Both the position numbers and the translations under genes were made by a program. Shown in pieces: positions 6,151-14,238 of a DNA stretch of 26,754 bases. This DNA comes from Candidatus Limnocylindria bacterium. Its GTDB lineage: Bacteria > Chloroflexota > Limnocylindria > QHBO01. Position 1 is the first letter of the stretch. Each line of letters opens with the position of its first letter. The stretch spans positions 1 through 26,754 of the forward strand of contig JASLBU010000071.1 in the NCBI GenBank assembly GCA_030146365.1. The letters are read 5' to 3'. Below the pieces are notes generated by a model that was not told where the DNA came from, made no database searches, and saw only the letters and a program-made list of their open reading frames with translations.

Positions 6151-7965
6151 AACCCCCAGCCGGGCTCCTGGCGTGAGCGCCTGCGGAGCGCCGATGACGC
6201 CGTCGCCGACATCCGGTCCGGCGCTCGCGTGTTCGTCGGTTCCGCGTGCGGCACGCCGCGCACCCTCCTCGCGGCGCTCGCGGCACGCACGGATGCTCCG
6301 GCCAGCGTCGAGCTGCTGCACTTCCTGACCGACGGAGCGCGCACGCCCGGCGCGGACGGGGACGATCCCTTTCGGCACCGCACCTGGTACGTCGGCAGCG
6401 ACATGCGGGAGCAGGCACGCCGAGGCCGCCTCGACTACGTCCCGATGTCCCTGGGGGATGTCCCCGGGCTGCTGAACGCGGGGCGGATCGGTGTGGACGT
6501 TGCCTTCGTCCAGGTCGCTCCGCCGGACGCGGCAGGGCAGTGCAGCCTGGGCGTGTCCGTCGATGTCACTCGCGCCGCCGCGCTGTCGGCCGGCAGGATC
6601 GTGGCAGAGGTGAACCCGCAGATGCCGCACACCGGCGAGGGCAGCACGATCCCGGCGGAGCGGATCGACGCCTTCGTGGAGGTGGACCACCCGGTGATCG
6701 AGTACGTGCATCCGCCGGTCGGTCCGGCCGCCGCCCAGATCGCGCGCTACGTGGCGCGCCTGATCGGTGACGGAGCCACGCTCCAGGTGGGGCTCGGACG
6801 CGTGCCCACCGAGCTGCTCCGCCACCTGGACGAGCGTACCGGACTCCGTATCCATTCCGATGTCGTCACCGACCCGGTCGTCGACCTCGTGGAGCGAGGG
6901 GTGGTCAGCGGCGCGGTGGTCGGGTCCCTCGCCATGGGCACCCGCCGCCTGTACGACTTCATCGGCTCCAACCCGGCGGTCTCTCTCCAGCCGATCGAGC
7001 GAGTCTGCGATCCGTCGGTGCTCGCCGGCCTGCCGGCGCTGGCATCGGTCACCCAGGCGTTCTCCGTCGACCTCGGGGGACAGGTCTGCACCGAGCGGCT
7101 GGACGGGGAGCTGTACGGGGGTCTGGCCGCGCAGCCGCAATTCCACCGCGCGGCGGCGGAGTCGCCAGGGGGCAAGGCGATGGTCTGCCTCTCGTCCTCC
7201 TTCGCCGATGGCTCCTCCGCGATTCGGGCGGTGCTGGACCGCGACGAGCCGATCGCGATCGCGCGTGGCGACGTCCACTGGGTGGTGACGGAGTACGGCA
7301 TCGCGTACCTCCACGGACGCTCGATCGCGGAGCGGGCCGTCGCCCTGGTCGAGGTCGCGCATCCCGACCACCGGGATCGGCTGATCGCGGAGGCCGTGCA
7401 GCTCGGGATCCTCGATGCCGCGCCGAAGCTGCGCAGCCGAGCGGCCTATCCGGTGGCCGAGGAGCGGACGGCGGTGCTGCGCGACGGACGCGAGGTCCTC
7501 GTGCGCCCCACCCTGGCCCGGGACGCGGGCCTCCTCCAGGACCTGTTCTTCCGCATGCGGGACGAGGACGTGCGGACCCGGTTCTTCCGGCGTCTTCGCT
7601 CACTCACCGACGAGATGGCGCAGCACCTGTGCAGCGTCGGCTACGAGACCGAGATGGCGTTCGCGGCGGTCGTCGGAGACCGGGAGGCCGAGCGCGTGGT
7701 CGGGACCGCCTGTTACTTCGCCGATCCGTCGACCGGGTTCGCCGACGTGGCGTTCATGGTCGATCCGGCCTGGCAGGGGACCGGCCTGGGGAGCCACCTC
7801 CAGGCACGGGTGGTGGAGTACGCGCGTGCGCACGGGGTCCGCGGCTTCACGGCCGACGTGCTCGCCGAGAACGCCCCCATGCTGAACGTGTTTCGACGCT
7901 CGGGCCTGCGAATGGAGTCACGGATCGACTCAGGCAGCTTCGAGGTGCGGCTGCACTTCGACTGA
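6148..7965 (+). CDS. Acetyl-CoA hydrolase/CoA-transferase fused to a GNAT acetyltransferase
   Basis: 605 residues. Residues about 1-440 are an AbfT/Cat1-like acyl-CoA hydrolase/transferase: QVGLGRVPTELL, then a conserved core ending in MGTRRLYDF, and the C-terminal YGIAYLHGRS. In the 4-hydroxybutyrate CoA-transferase family the catalytic Glu sits in HSE; here the motif is HSD with Asp238. Residues about 450-605 form a GNAT domain with an acetyl-CoA loop WQGTGLGSHL. This two-domain fusion is known in bacteria and may acylate proteins or couple CoA transfer to acetylation. GTG 6148 is preferred because the family N-terminus begins there and a -10 element ends six bases upstream; the frame stays open far upstream, antisense to dinB. 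Substrates are unknown. Confidence 0.86.
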   Translation: MNPQPGSWRERLRSADDAVADIRSGARVFVGSACGTPRTLLAALAARTDAPASVELLHFLTDGARTPGADGDDPFRHRTWYVGSDMREQARRGRLDYVPMSLGDVPGLLNAGRIGVDVAFVQVAPPDAAGQCSLGVSVDVTRAAALSAGRIVAEVNPQMPHTGEGSTIPAERIDAFVEVDHPVIEYVHPPVGPAAAQIARYVARLIGDGATLQVGLGRVPTELLRHLDERTGLRIHSDVVTDPVVDLVERGVVSGAVVGSLAMGTRRLYDFIGSNPAVSLQPIERVCDPSVLAGLPALASVTQAFSVDLGGQVCTERLDGELYGGLAAQPQFHRAAAESPGGKAMVCLSSSFADGSSAIRAVLDRDEPIAIARGDVHWVVTEYGIAYLHGRSIAERAVALVEVAHPDHRDRLIAEAVQLGILDAAPKLRSRAAYPVAEERTAVLRDGREVLVRPTLARDAGLLQDLFFRMRDEDVRTRFFRRLRSLTDEMAQHLCSVGYETEMAFAAVVGDREAERVVGTACYFADPSTGFADVAFMVDPAWQGTGLGSHLQARVVEYARAHGVRGFTADVLAENAPMLNVFRRSGLRMESRIDSGSFEVRLHFD

Positions 7966-8074
7966 CGCCGCCCCGGAAGGCGATCCGCCGGGTACTTGAC
8001 CGATGGTCCTATCCTCAGGATGGCGGTTCGTGCAACGACCGCGACTCGCTCACTGCACTGAGGCCTCTTCCAGC

Positions 8075-9016
8075 ATGCACCGCCGATCACCCCTTGCCGC
8101 TGCGCGAGCCGCCCTTGCGCTCGGTTTCGCCCTGAGTGTCTTTCTCGTGGCCCCCGCAGGAGCCGTGAGCCCGCAGGTCACGGTCACCACGGCCGCCTCT
8201 CCGCTCGAGGTGACCGTCAATCTGCCGGTCGCGTACGTCGTGAGCATCCACAACGGCTCGAACAACGCCCTGAAGAACGTTCGGATCGCTGGTCAGCCGT
8301 CAATCGATCTCCAGCTCCTCGGGGCCGCGCCCACGCCGGCCTGTGCGGCCGGGGTGTGCACGTTGGACGGGCTCGCGGCGGGTGCGACCGAGCAGGTGAC
8401 CTTCTACTACCGGGCGCCGAGCTCGCCGCAGGCCTTCACGTTCACGGCATTCGCCAACTTCGACGGACAGACGACGACGTCGTCGGCGTACCAGAACACC
8501 ACCGCGGCCCCGGTCACGACCCACGTCCTGGACGTGAACCAGGACCTGGTCAAGGGCCATGCCTTCGGCACGTACAACACGTTCACGACTGGTATCGGAC
8601 CGCTAAGTGCGACGAATCGCCACGGCACGGAGGTCTTCCTCACCGACACGGCCGAGGTGACGGTACGCGATCTGTCCGTCGGGGCGGCAGACGCATACGC
8701 GAACTGCAGGGTCCTGCTCGGCGCTCCGTGCTTCGGCGAAGCGTCGGAACTCTCGGTCAAGGACGGCGAGCCGGTGGCGGGGGGTCTGAGGGTCACGATT
8801 CGCTGGGACTTCTCCGACCTGCCGAAGGGCATGACCGAGAAGAAGATTCGGATCGTTCACTTCCTCGACGGTGGCGCCGGCCATGAGCTCGTGGACGAGC
8901 AGTGCGGCGCCGCTACGCGCGCGGCATGTCTGGCCGGGCCAATCGTCCGCCTGGGCGACCGGGACATCCAGGCGGTCATCATCCTCCCCACGAACGGAGT
9001 GATCCGCGGCTGGTAG
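8075..9016 (+). CDS. Secreted protein of unknown function with an N-terminal beta-sandwich-like domain
   Basis: A 313-residue exported protein. Residues 1-30 form a Sec-type signal peptide (basic MHRRS, Ala/Leu core, APAGA cleavage region). The region of about 35-140 (VTVNLPVAYVVSIHNGSNNALKNVRI, then a CxxxxCTL pair and LAAGATEQVTFYYRA) resembles the DUF11/CARDB-like immunoglobulin folds of surface proteins. The second half has two further Cys pairs (CRVLLGAPC, CGAATRAAC), suggesting disulfides. I do not recognise this second part. ATG 8075 is chosen over 8003 because it places the signal peptide at the N-terminus. It stands alone, convergent with the cyclase gene 24 bases beyond its stop. 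Confidence 0.7.
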   Translation: MHRRSPLAAARAALALGFALSVFLVAPAGAVSPQVTVTTAASPLEVTVNLPVAYVVSIHNGSNNALKNVRIAGQPSIDLQLLGAAPTPACAAGVCTLDGLAAGATEQVTFYYRAPSSPQAFTFTAFANFDGQTTTSSAYQNTTAAPVTTHVLDVNQDLVKGHAFGTYNTFTTGIGPLSATNRHGTEVFLTDTAEVTVRDLSVGAADAYANCRVLLGAPCFGEASELSVKDGEPVAGGLRVTIRWDFSDLPKGMTEKKIRIVHFLDGGAGHELVDEQCGAATRAACLAGPIVRLGDRDIQAVIILPTNGVIRGW

Positions 9017-9034
9017 CCGCGAATCGAATCGCGG
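9017..9034. terminator. Hairpin between convergent genes, possible bidirectional terminator
   Basis: CCGCGA at 9017-9022 pairs with TCGCGG at 9029-9034 around a six-base loop, in the 24-base gap between two convergent stop codons. There is no U run, so this rests on position and structure only. Confidence 0.4.
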
Positions 9035-9040
9035 GTTGCG

Positions 9041-12000
9041 TCAGGCGAGGAACGTCCGGACGCGGCCGGCGCTGACGATGTCGCCCTTTTGCTCGTAGAG
9101 CTGAAGCGCCTCCAGCCGGACCGCGCGTGAATCGTCGTCACGGCCGCAGAAGCGGAGGACCTCGCTGAAGTCGTCGAGGGCATCGGCGAGGAACACCAGC
9201 GCGTCGGATCGGCGCCGGAGCGCGATTGCCTCTTCGCCGAGTGACAGCGCCTCGGCGGACCGTCCCTCTCGCGCTCGGAGCATCGCGAGCACCGAGCGCC
9301 ATTGCGCTTGCGCGTCCAGGTCGTCGTCCATGGCCATCTCGCGGACGCTCTCGGCCAGTTCGCCCGCCTCGTCGAACCGGTCCAGCGTGTACAGCACCCG
9401 CGCCAGCTTCCCGTCCACGGATGAGAGGAGATAGCGCTCGCCCAGGGCGGTCAGTGCGTCGTGATCGGCGCGGAGCAGCCGCTCGGCGGCGTCGAGGTCC
9501 CCCGCGAGAAGCTCGACCTGCGCCGAATCGATGGAGCTCGAAGAGGCGAGCACCGTCGAGCCCAGCTCGCGCAGCTGCCGGGTTGACTCCGCCAGGAGTG
9601 TTCGCGCCTCGCCGATGCGACCGTCCATTGCGGTCAGCTGAGCGAGGGTCGCCCGGATGAAGGCCGCGGTCCGACGGTCGGACGCCACTTCCGCGAGCAG
9701 CTGGGTGCAGCGCGTGATCGCTTCGCGTACGGGCGTCGGACCGTGCAGCGCGGAGGCGGCATAGCCGGACGCGCCGCGCGTCTCGTACCGGCGGTTGCCC
9801 GCTGCCCGGGCATGCTGAACGACCTGCTCGGCAGCGGCCGCGGCCGACTCCAACCGCAGCGCCATCCCGTGAAGCCCGAATCGTAGCCGCCATGCGAGCG
9901 CCTGCCCGTCAGCGTCGCCGTCCGCCTCGAACCCCGGCAGCGCCGCGGCGACAGCGGTCTCTACGTCGGTGGCCCACTGCGCGACCGACCCGGTGTACAG
10001 CTGCGCGGCGAGCTGCATGAGGCGAGCCTTGACGGCCAGCCGTTCTTCGCCCAGGGTCGTTGCGAGCTCGATCGCCGATCCGAGCATCACTTCGGCCTCG
10101 GCGAATCCGCCGGTCTCCGTGAGCGCCTCGCCCAGGTCCACCAGCAAGGCCACCTGCTCAGCTCCCGGATCGAGCAGAGCGGTGGCGCGCCGCAGGAGCG
10201 CCGCGGCGGCCGGCATATCACCACGCCCCATGGCTCGGTGTCCCGCGGAGGCGAGCCGGCGCGACGCATCGATCCCGAGCGCCCGACCGGCCGCGTCCAG
10301 CGGGCCGAGCTCGGCGCGGTAGCGGTGGGCCTGCTCCAGGTGGTAGCCGAGGATCTCCTCGAACTCGGTTCCGCGGTCGCGCTCCCGGTTCACCCGGTCG
10401 GCCCAGGCGACGAATCGGGCGTGCAGGTCGGCGCGGGTGCGCTTCAGCAGCTGCTGATAGGCGGCGTCCCGCACCAGGATGTGATGGAAGCGGTACTCCG
10501 CCCCATCAGCCTCCTCGCCGGGCATGCGGGTGATGAGGTGCTTCCCCTCCACGACCTTGAGGTGCCGCGGAACGTGGGGCACCAGCGGATCGGGCGACAG
10601 GGCCACCACCGCGGCCTCGTCGAACTCCAGGCCGATCACGGAGGCGGGTTCCACGACTCCGCGCTCGTCGGCGGACAGGAGGCCCAGCCGTGCGGCCACG
10701 AGCGCCTGGATGGTCGGCGGCACGCTGAGATCGTCCAGGCTGCCGTCGGTCTCCCATCGCTCGCCGACCCGGCGAAGCCTGCCCGAGTCGACGAGCATGG
10801 AGATCAGCTGCTCCACGAACAGCGGGTTGCCCTCGGCAGCCGTCACGATGCGGGCGCGGACTCGAGGCTCGATCTCCGTGGCGCCGAGCAGGTTCGCGAT
10901 CACGAGTGTCGCCTCCTCCTCGCCCAGCGGCTGCAGCTCGATGAGATCGGCGTCGAGTGCATCGGCCCACTCACGCTGCCGTTCCAGCAGCTCGTGGCGC
11001 GCAGAGCAGAGGACCACGATCGGCGCACCCTCGTGCTCGCTTGCGAGGTAGCCGATGAGGTCCAGCAGCGTGCGCTCCGCCCAGTGGATGTCGTCAACGA
11101 CCCAGACGGCCGGACGCTCGGCGTTCGCGAGCCCTCCGAGGAAGCGGCGCACGGCCCAGAACAACTCTTCGATGCTGTACGGCTCGTGGCTGAGGCCCAG
11201 GATCGAGCCGAGCCGATCCGCCAGCCCGACGTCGTCCACCATGCCGGCGACCTTGTCCATCGCCGCCCCGGGAGTGTCGTCGTCCGCGATCTGGGCCGCC
11301 GCGCGGAGCGCCATGGCGACCGGCCAGAACGTGATGCCGTCGCCGTAGGGGAGGCAGCGCCCATAGAGGACGATCGCGTCCGCCGGCATGCGCGCCACCG
11401 CCTCCCGGATGATCCGGGACTTTCCGACGCCCGCCTCGCCGACCACGACGGCGACACGCGTCCGCGAGCCTGCCGCCGCCTCCGCGCCGAGATTGGCGAG
11501 CACTCGCAGCTCGGCCTCGCGGCCGACGAAGCCAGCGTCCTCACGCCGTGCGAAGCCCTCCGCCGAGCTGCCAACCCCGGTGAGCCGATACGCCGGCACG
11601 CGCTCCGCCTTGCCCTTCAGCTCCAGTGGCTCCACCGGCTCGACGCTCACCGCCTCGCGGATGAGCCGCCAGGTCAGGTCGCCGATCAGGACCTCGTTGG
11701 GGCCGGCCGCCTGCTCGAGGCGTGCGGCCGTGTTCACCGTGTCGCCGGTCACGAGCCGCTGGCTGGTGGCTGCGTCGCCGGTCACCACCTCACCGCTGTT
11801 CACTCCCGTGCGGTTGGTGAGTCGGATGCCGAATCGGCGGTCGAGATCCTCGTTGAGCTCGGCCAGGGCGATCTGCATCTCACGCGCCGCGCGAGCGGCG
11901 CGCAGGGCGTCGTCCTCGTGGATCGTCGGCAGCCCGAACACCGCCATGATCGCGTCGCCGATGAACTTCTCGACGGTCCCTCCGTGCCGACGCAGGACGG

Positions 12001-12217
12001 CGGTCATCGCGTCGAAGTAGCTGCTCATCACCGCGCGAACCGACTCGGGGTCGAGCGCCTCGCCGAGCTTCGTGGACCCCTGCAGATCGCTGAAGACGAC
12101 GGTCACCGTCCGGCGCTCCTCCCGGGCCGCCGGTGCCGCTGCGAGGGGCGTGCCGCAGAAGCCGCAGAGGCGGAAGCGCTCGGGATTCTCCTCGCCGCAG
12201 CTCGGGCAGACCTGCAT
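9041..12217 (-). CDS. Zinc ribbon - class III adenylyl cyclase - AAA ATPase - helical repeat protein
   Basis: 1058 residues in four parts. A zinc ribbon with Cys4, Cys7, Cys18 and Cys21 comes first. A class III cyclase domain (about 36-215) follows with metal-binding Asp44 and Asp88, adenine-selecting Lys84 and Asp159, and Asn162/Arg166 in DTVNTAARLE, so all adenylyl cyclase residues are present. The AAA module has Walker A GEAGVGKS (260-267) and Walker B VWVVDDIHW (Asp375, Asp376). The C-terminal half is Ala/Leu-rich TPR-like helices. Such proteins probably make cAMP under control of the ATPase/TPR sensor; no LuxR HTH is seen. The ATG at 12217 lacks a Shine-Dalgarno, and TAGAAT lies eight bases upstream. 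Confidence 0.88.
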   Translation of the reverse strand: MQVCPSCGEENPERFRLCGFCGTPLAAAPAAREERRTVTVVFSDLQGSTKLGEALDPESVRAVMSSYFDAMTAVLRRHGGTVEKFIGDAIMAVFGLPTIHEDDALRAARAAREMQIALAELNEDLDRRFGIRLTNRTGVNSGEVVTGDAATSQRLVTGDTVNTAARLEQAAGPNEVLIGDLTWRLIREAVSVEPVEPLELKGKAERVPAYRLTGVGSSAEGFARREDAGFVGREAELRVLANLGAEAAAGSRTRVAVVVGEAGVGKSRIIREAVARMPADAIVLYGRCLPYGDGITFWPVAMALRAAAQIADDDTPGAAMDKVAGMVDDVGLADRLGSILGLSHEPYSIEELFWAVRRFLGGLANAERPAVWVVDDIHWAERTLLDLIGYLASEHEGAPIVVLCSARHELLERQREWADALDADLIELQPLGEEEATLVIANLLGATEIEPRVRARIVTAAEGNPLFVEQLISMLVDSGRLRRVGERWETDGSLDDLSVPPTIQALVAARLGLLSADERGVVEPASVIGLEFDEAAVVALSPDPLVPHVPRHLKVVEGKHLITRMPGEEADGAEYRFHHILVRDAAYQQLLKRTRADLHARFVAWADRVNRERDRGTEFEEILGYHLEQAHRYRAELGPLDAAGRALGIDASRRLASAGHRAMGRGDMPAAAALLRRATALLDPGAEQVALLVDLGEALTETGGFAEAEVMLGSAIELATTLGEERLAVKARLMQLAAQLYTGSVAQWATDVETAVAAALPGFEADGDADGQALAWRLRFGLHGMALRLESAAAAAEQVVQHARAAGNRRYETRGASGYAASALHGPTPVREAITRCTQLLAEVASDRRTAAFIRATLAQLTAMDGRIGEARTLLAESTRQLRELGSTVLASSSSIDSAQVELLAGDLDAAERLLRADHDALTALGERYLLSSVDGKLARVLYTLDRFDEAGELAESVREMAMDDDLDAQAQWRSVLAMLRAREGRSAEALSLGEEAIALRRRSDALVFLADALDDFSEVLRFCGRDDDSRAVRLEALQLYEQKGDIVSAGRVRTFLA

Positions 12218-12225
12218 TTCGGCCG

Positions 12226-12231
12226 ATTCTA
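12226..12231 (-). promoter_or_regulatory. -10 element of the cyclase gene, leaderless start
   Basis: On the minus strand TAGAAT (12231-12226) precedes the ATG at 12217 by eight bases. Initiation would fall within a base or two of the ATG, so the message is probably leaderless and independent of the upstream gene. Confidence 0.45.
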
Positions 12232-12249
12232 GGTTGCCGGGAGGGGGAC

Positions 12250-13437
12250 TCAGCGATCAAACGTGACGGTGATGCGTGCGGTCGCCGGCGCCAGCCGGTG
12301 GACGACTGCTTCCGCTTCGAGGCCGACCGCCTCCTCAACCTCCGGCTGCAGCCGTTCGAATGGCCGCACCGTGACGCTGATGGCGCCGTCCGACCGCCGC
12401 AGCTCCCAGGTGCCGCCCACGAACCCGTCGAGCAGCAGGGTAGGCAGCACGTCCGCGTTCTTGCTGAACACGCGGTCGCGATCACTGTCCGCGATGATCC
12501 GCTGCCGCCGCTTGGCCGCGTGCGAGAGGAGCACGCTGTCCCAGCGCGCAAGCAGGCGGGGTGGGACGTGCGTCTCCGGATCCGGCCGCGGAGCGTCGGC
12601 AAGGTCCAGCAGCGTGCGGCCATCGTCGGCTCGCAGGGTGATCACCTCCTCGCCGAGGTCCGCGATCGCCTGCCGCCAGATGCCGATCCCGCCGCGACCG
12701 CGCCCGACGTAGGCCGCGAGGTCGTCCACGTCGGCAGGGCCGAAGGCGGCAAGGTAGCGACGGGCGAGGTACGGACGGGCCTCGGCGGGATCCAGGTCCG
12801 GGCGGGTGGTGCCCAGCCAGTCCTCCGCCAGCGCGTATCGGGACCTGCCGTATCCCTCCCCGTCGAAAGGGACGTGGACGAGTGGCACGTACGCCGAGAA
12901 GTGCCGCCATGCGGTCCTGGCCACCACGCGTGTCTCCGGGTGGCGCCATGCCGGCCGGCTGACCGCATCGCTTTCCACCCCGGCCTCGGCGCCGAGGAGC
13001 TGGTCGATTTCGAGGGACGACATCGGTCGTTCTCGCAGGGCGTCGCAGGCAAGGCGATGCGCGGCATGCAGGCGCCGGCCCATCGGCGAGGTCGCCGGGT
13101 CCGCCTTGGCGAGCTGGCGCCACCCGTCAATGCGCATGGGCTCGCATACCGTGAACATCGGCCAGAGATCCTCGGCGGTCACCACGTGGATCGTGCGCCG
13201 CATCAGCGAGCTCCGCACCACCGAGCGGCGGACGAGGGCGCCACCCAGGTCCGCGGTCTTCCTCGTCGCGGCACGGGCCGCGAGTGCGACCGGCGGCCAC
13301 TCGGGGTGCTGTGCCTGAAGGGAAACGACACGCGCCACCGCGGCCCCCGGGCCACGTGCCGCGATCGGCTCGATGAGGCCCTGTCGGGCGAGCGTCGCGC
13401 GGTTCAGAGCGCGGAGCGTGAGCTTCGCGTCCTCCAT
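12250..13437 (-). CDS. AlkZ-like winged-helix protein (HTH_42 family), putative DNA glycosylase
   Basis: A 395-residue protein of the HTH_42/DUF1006 family, which includes Streptomyces AlkZ and E. coli YcaQ/AlkX, glycosylases that remove bulky or crosslinked alkylpurines. The N-terminal helical region carries SLQAQ (Gln41, Gln43), matching the QxQ catalytic motif of AlkZ rather than the QxD of AlkX. Other family landmarks are MRRTIHVVTAEDLWPM, RYLAAFGPADVDDLAAYVG and LLLDGFVGGTWEL. The ATG lies 7 bases after the lexA stop, with a GAGG immediately before it and a hairpin spanning the junction. It is likely cotranscribed with lexA and so damage-inducible. The glycosylase role is by family and motif. 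Confidence 0.8.
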   Translation of the reverse strand: MEDAKLTLRALNRATLARQGLIEPIAARGPGAAVARVVSLQAQHPEWPPVALAARAATRKTADLGGALVRRSVVRSSLMRRTIHVVTAEDLWPMFTVCEPMRIDGWRQLAKADPATSPMGRRLHAAHRLACDALRERPMSSLEIDQLLGAEAGVESDAVSRPAWRHPETRVVARTAWRHFSAYVPLVHVPFDGEGYGRSRYALAEDWLGTTRPDLDPAEARPYLARRYLAAFGPADVDDLAAYVGRGRGGIGIWRQAIADLGEEVITLRADDGRTLLDLADAPRPDPETHVPPRLLARWDSVLLSHAAKRRQRIIADSDRDRVFSKNADVLPTLLLDGFVGGTWELRRSDGAISVTVRPFERLQPEVEEAVGLEAEAVVHRLAPATARITVTFDR

Positions 13438-13454
13438 CCTCGGCTCAGCCGAGG
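13438..13454 (-). promoter_or_regulatory. Hairpin looped on the lexA stop codon
   Basis: CCTCGGC and GCCGAGG form a perfect 7-bp stem around a three-base loop that is exactly the lexA TGA. The 3' arm ends against the ATG of the AlkZ-like gene. Ribosomes finishing lexA would open it, so it may couple translation of the two genes. Confidence 0.55.
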
Positions 13455-14107
13455 CGACGAATGACGCCGACCACCTTGCCTTGCACCTGCACGTCGGTTG
13501 CGTAGATCGGCTCCATCTCGGCGTTTGCCGGCTGGAGGCGAATGCGATCCTTCTCTCGGAAGAAGCGCTTGAGCGTCACGCCGTTGTCCTCCAGCAGGGC
13601 CACGACGATGTCTCCGTCGCGCGCCGTGGCCTGCGGCTGGACGATGACGAAGTCCCCGTCGTCGATGAGGGCGTCGATCATGCTCTTGCCGCGCACTCGA
13701 AGGACGTAGGAGTCCGGCCGTGCCTCCATCGAGGCGGGGACCTCGAGCGTCTCGGCGGAGTTGTCGTACGCCTCGATGGGTTGGCCCGCGGCGATCTCTC
13801 CGAGAACCGGGAGGGCGAGCGTCTCGCGCTCCACCGGCATGCGGAACGGGGTGATCTTGTTTGCCGGCGCGGAGCGGGACGCGGGGGTCGGGCGATTGAT
13901 CAGGCGCAGCGCCCGCGAGTGGTTCCCGCCGCGTTCGATGAGACCGTCACGCTCCAGTGCGATCAGGTGGTGGTGGACCGCGCTGGTCGAAGCCAGGCCC
14001 ACTGCGTCCGCGATCTCACGGACCGACGGCGGGTAGCCACGCTCCTCCACCGTCCTGGCGATGCAGTCAAGGATCCGCTGACGGCGCTCGTGATCGTGTC
14101 TGGTCAA
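13445..14107 (-). CDS. lexA: LexA repressor, SOS regulator
   Basis: 220 residues from a TTG start at 14107, chosen because GGAGGG lies just upstream and the promoter/operator would fall inside the longer frame that starts at 14191. The N-terminal winged helix shows the LexA signature GYPPSVREIADAVGLAS followed by VHHHLIALERDGLI. The S24-type self-cleaving domain has the Ala107-Gly108 cleavage bond in EIAAGQP, nucleophile Ser142 in GKSM and the general base Lys180 in VTLKRF. It represses DNA-repair genes until RecA filaments trigger autocleavage. A LexA box lies between its own -35 and -10. The AlkZ-like gene follows 7 bases downstream. Confidence 0.96.
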   Translation of the reverse strand: MTRHDHERRQRILDCIARTVEERGYPPSVREIADAVGLASTSAVHHHLIALERDGLIERGGNHSRALRLINRPTPASRSAPANKITPFRMPVERETLALPVLGEIAAGQPIEAYDNSAETLEVPASMEARPDSYVLRVRGKSMIDALIDDGDFVIVQPQATARDGDIVVALLEDNGVTLKRFFREKDRIRLQPANAEMEPIYATDVQVQGKVVGVIRRLG

Positions 14108-14148
14108 ATGCCCTCCGCGCGCTGGATGCGCTGCCCATGCATGGGCGC

Positions 14149-14178
14149 AGGCTAGCAGAACACTTGTTCTATTGTCAA
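14149..14178 (-). promoter_or_regulatory. lexA promoter
   Basis: On the minus strand, TTGACA (14178-14173) and TAGCCT (14154-14149) are 18 bases apart. The -35 is a perfect consensus. Transcription should start near 14142, leaving a leader of about 35 bases before the TTG. Confidence 0.75.
14157..14170. promoter_or_regulatory. LexA (SOS) box of lexA
   Basis: AGAACACTTGTTCT is a GAAC-N4-GTTC palindrome lying wholly between the -35 and -10 of lexA, the textbook position for autorepression. The divergent DUF1232 gene's -10 (TATCAT at 14202-14207) is about 32 bases away, so LexA may also touch that side. Confidence 0.9.
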
Positions 14179-14201
14179 ACTCCGCCGGCACGCGCGGCTG
14201 G

Positions 14202-14207
14202 TATCAT
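14202..14207 (+). promoter_or_regulatory. -10 element for the DUF1232-rplI operon
   Basis: TATCAT lies 31 bases before the ATG at 14239. No convincing -35 is seen 16-18 bases upstream. It is divergent from the lexA promoter. Confidence 0.4.
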
Positions 14208-14238
14208 TCGCGACCGACCACGCCGCCTGGAGCCCCGA

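Noticed and set aside
7996..8015. Promoter of the secreted protein (TTGACC and TATCCT)
   Set aside because: The two elements are only 8 bases apart, too close to act together.
10238..12232. 664-codon plus-strand frame
   Set aside because: It is fully antisense to the cyclase/ATPase gene, whose domains are unmistakable; long antisense frames are expected at this GC content.
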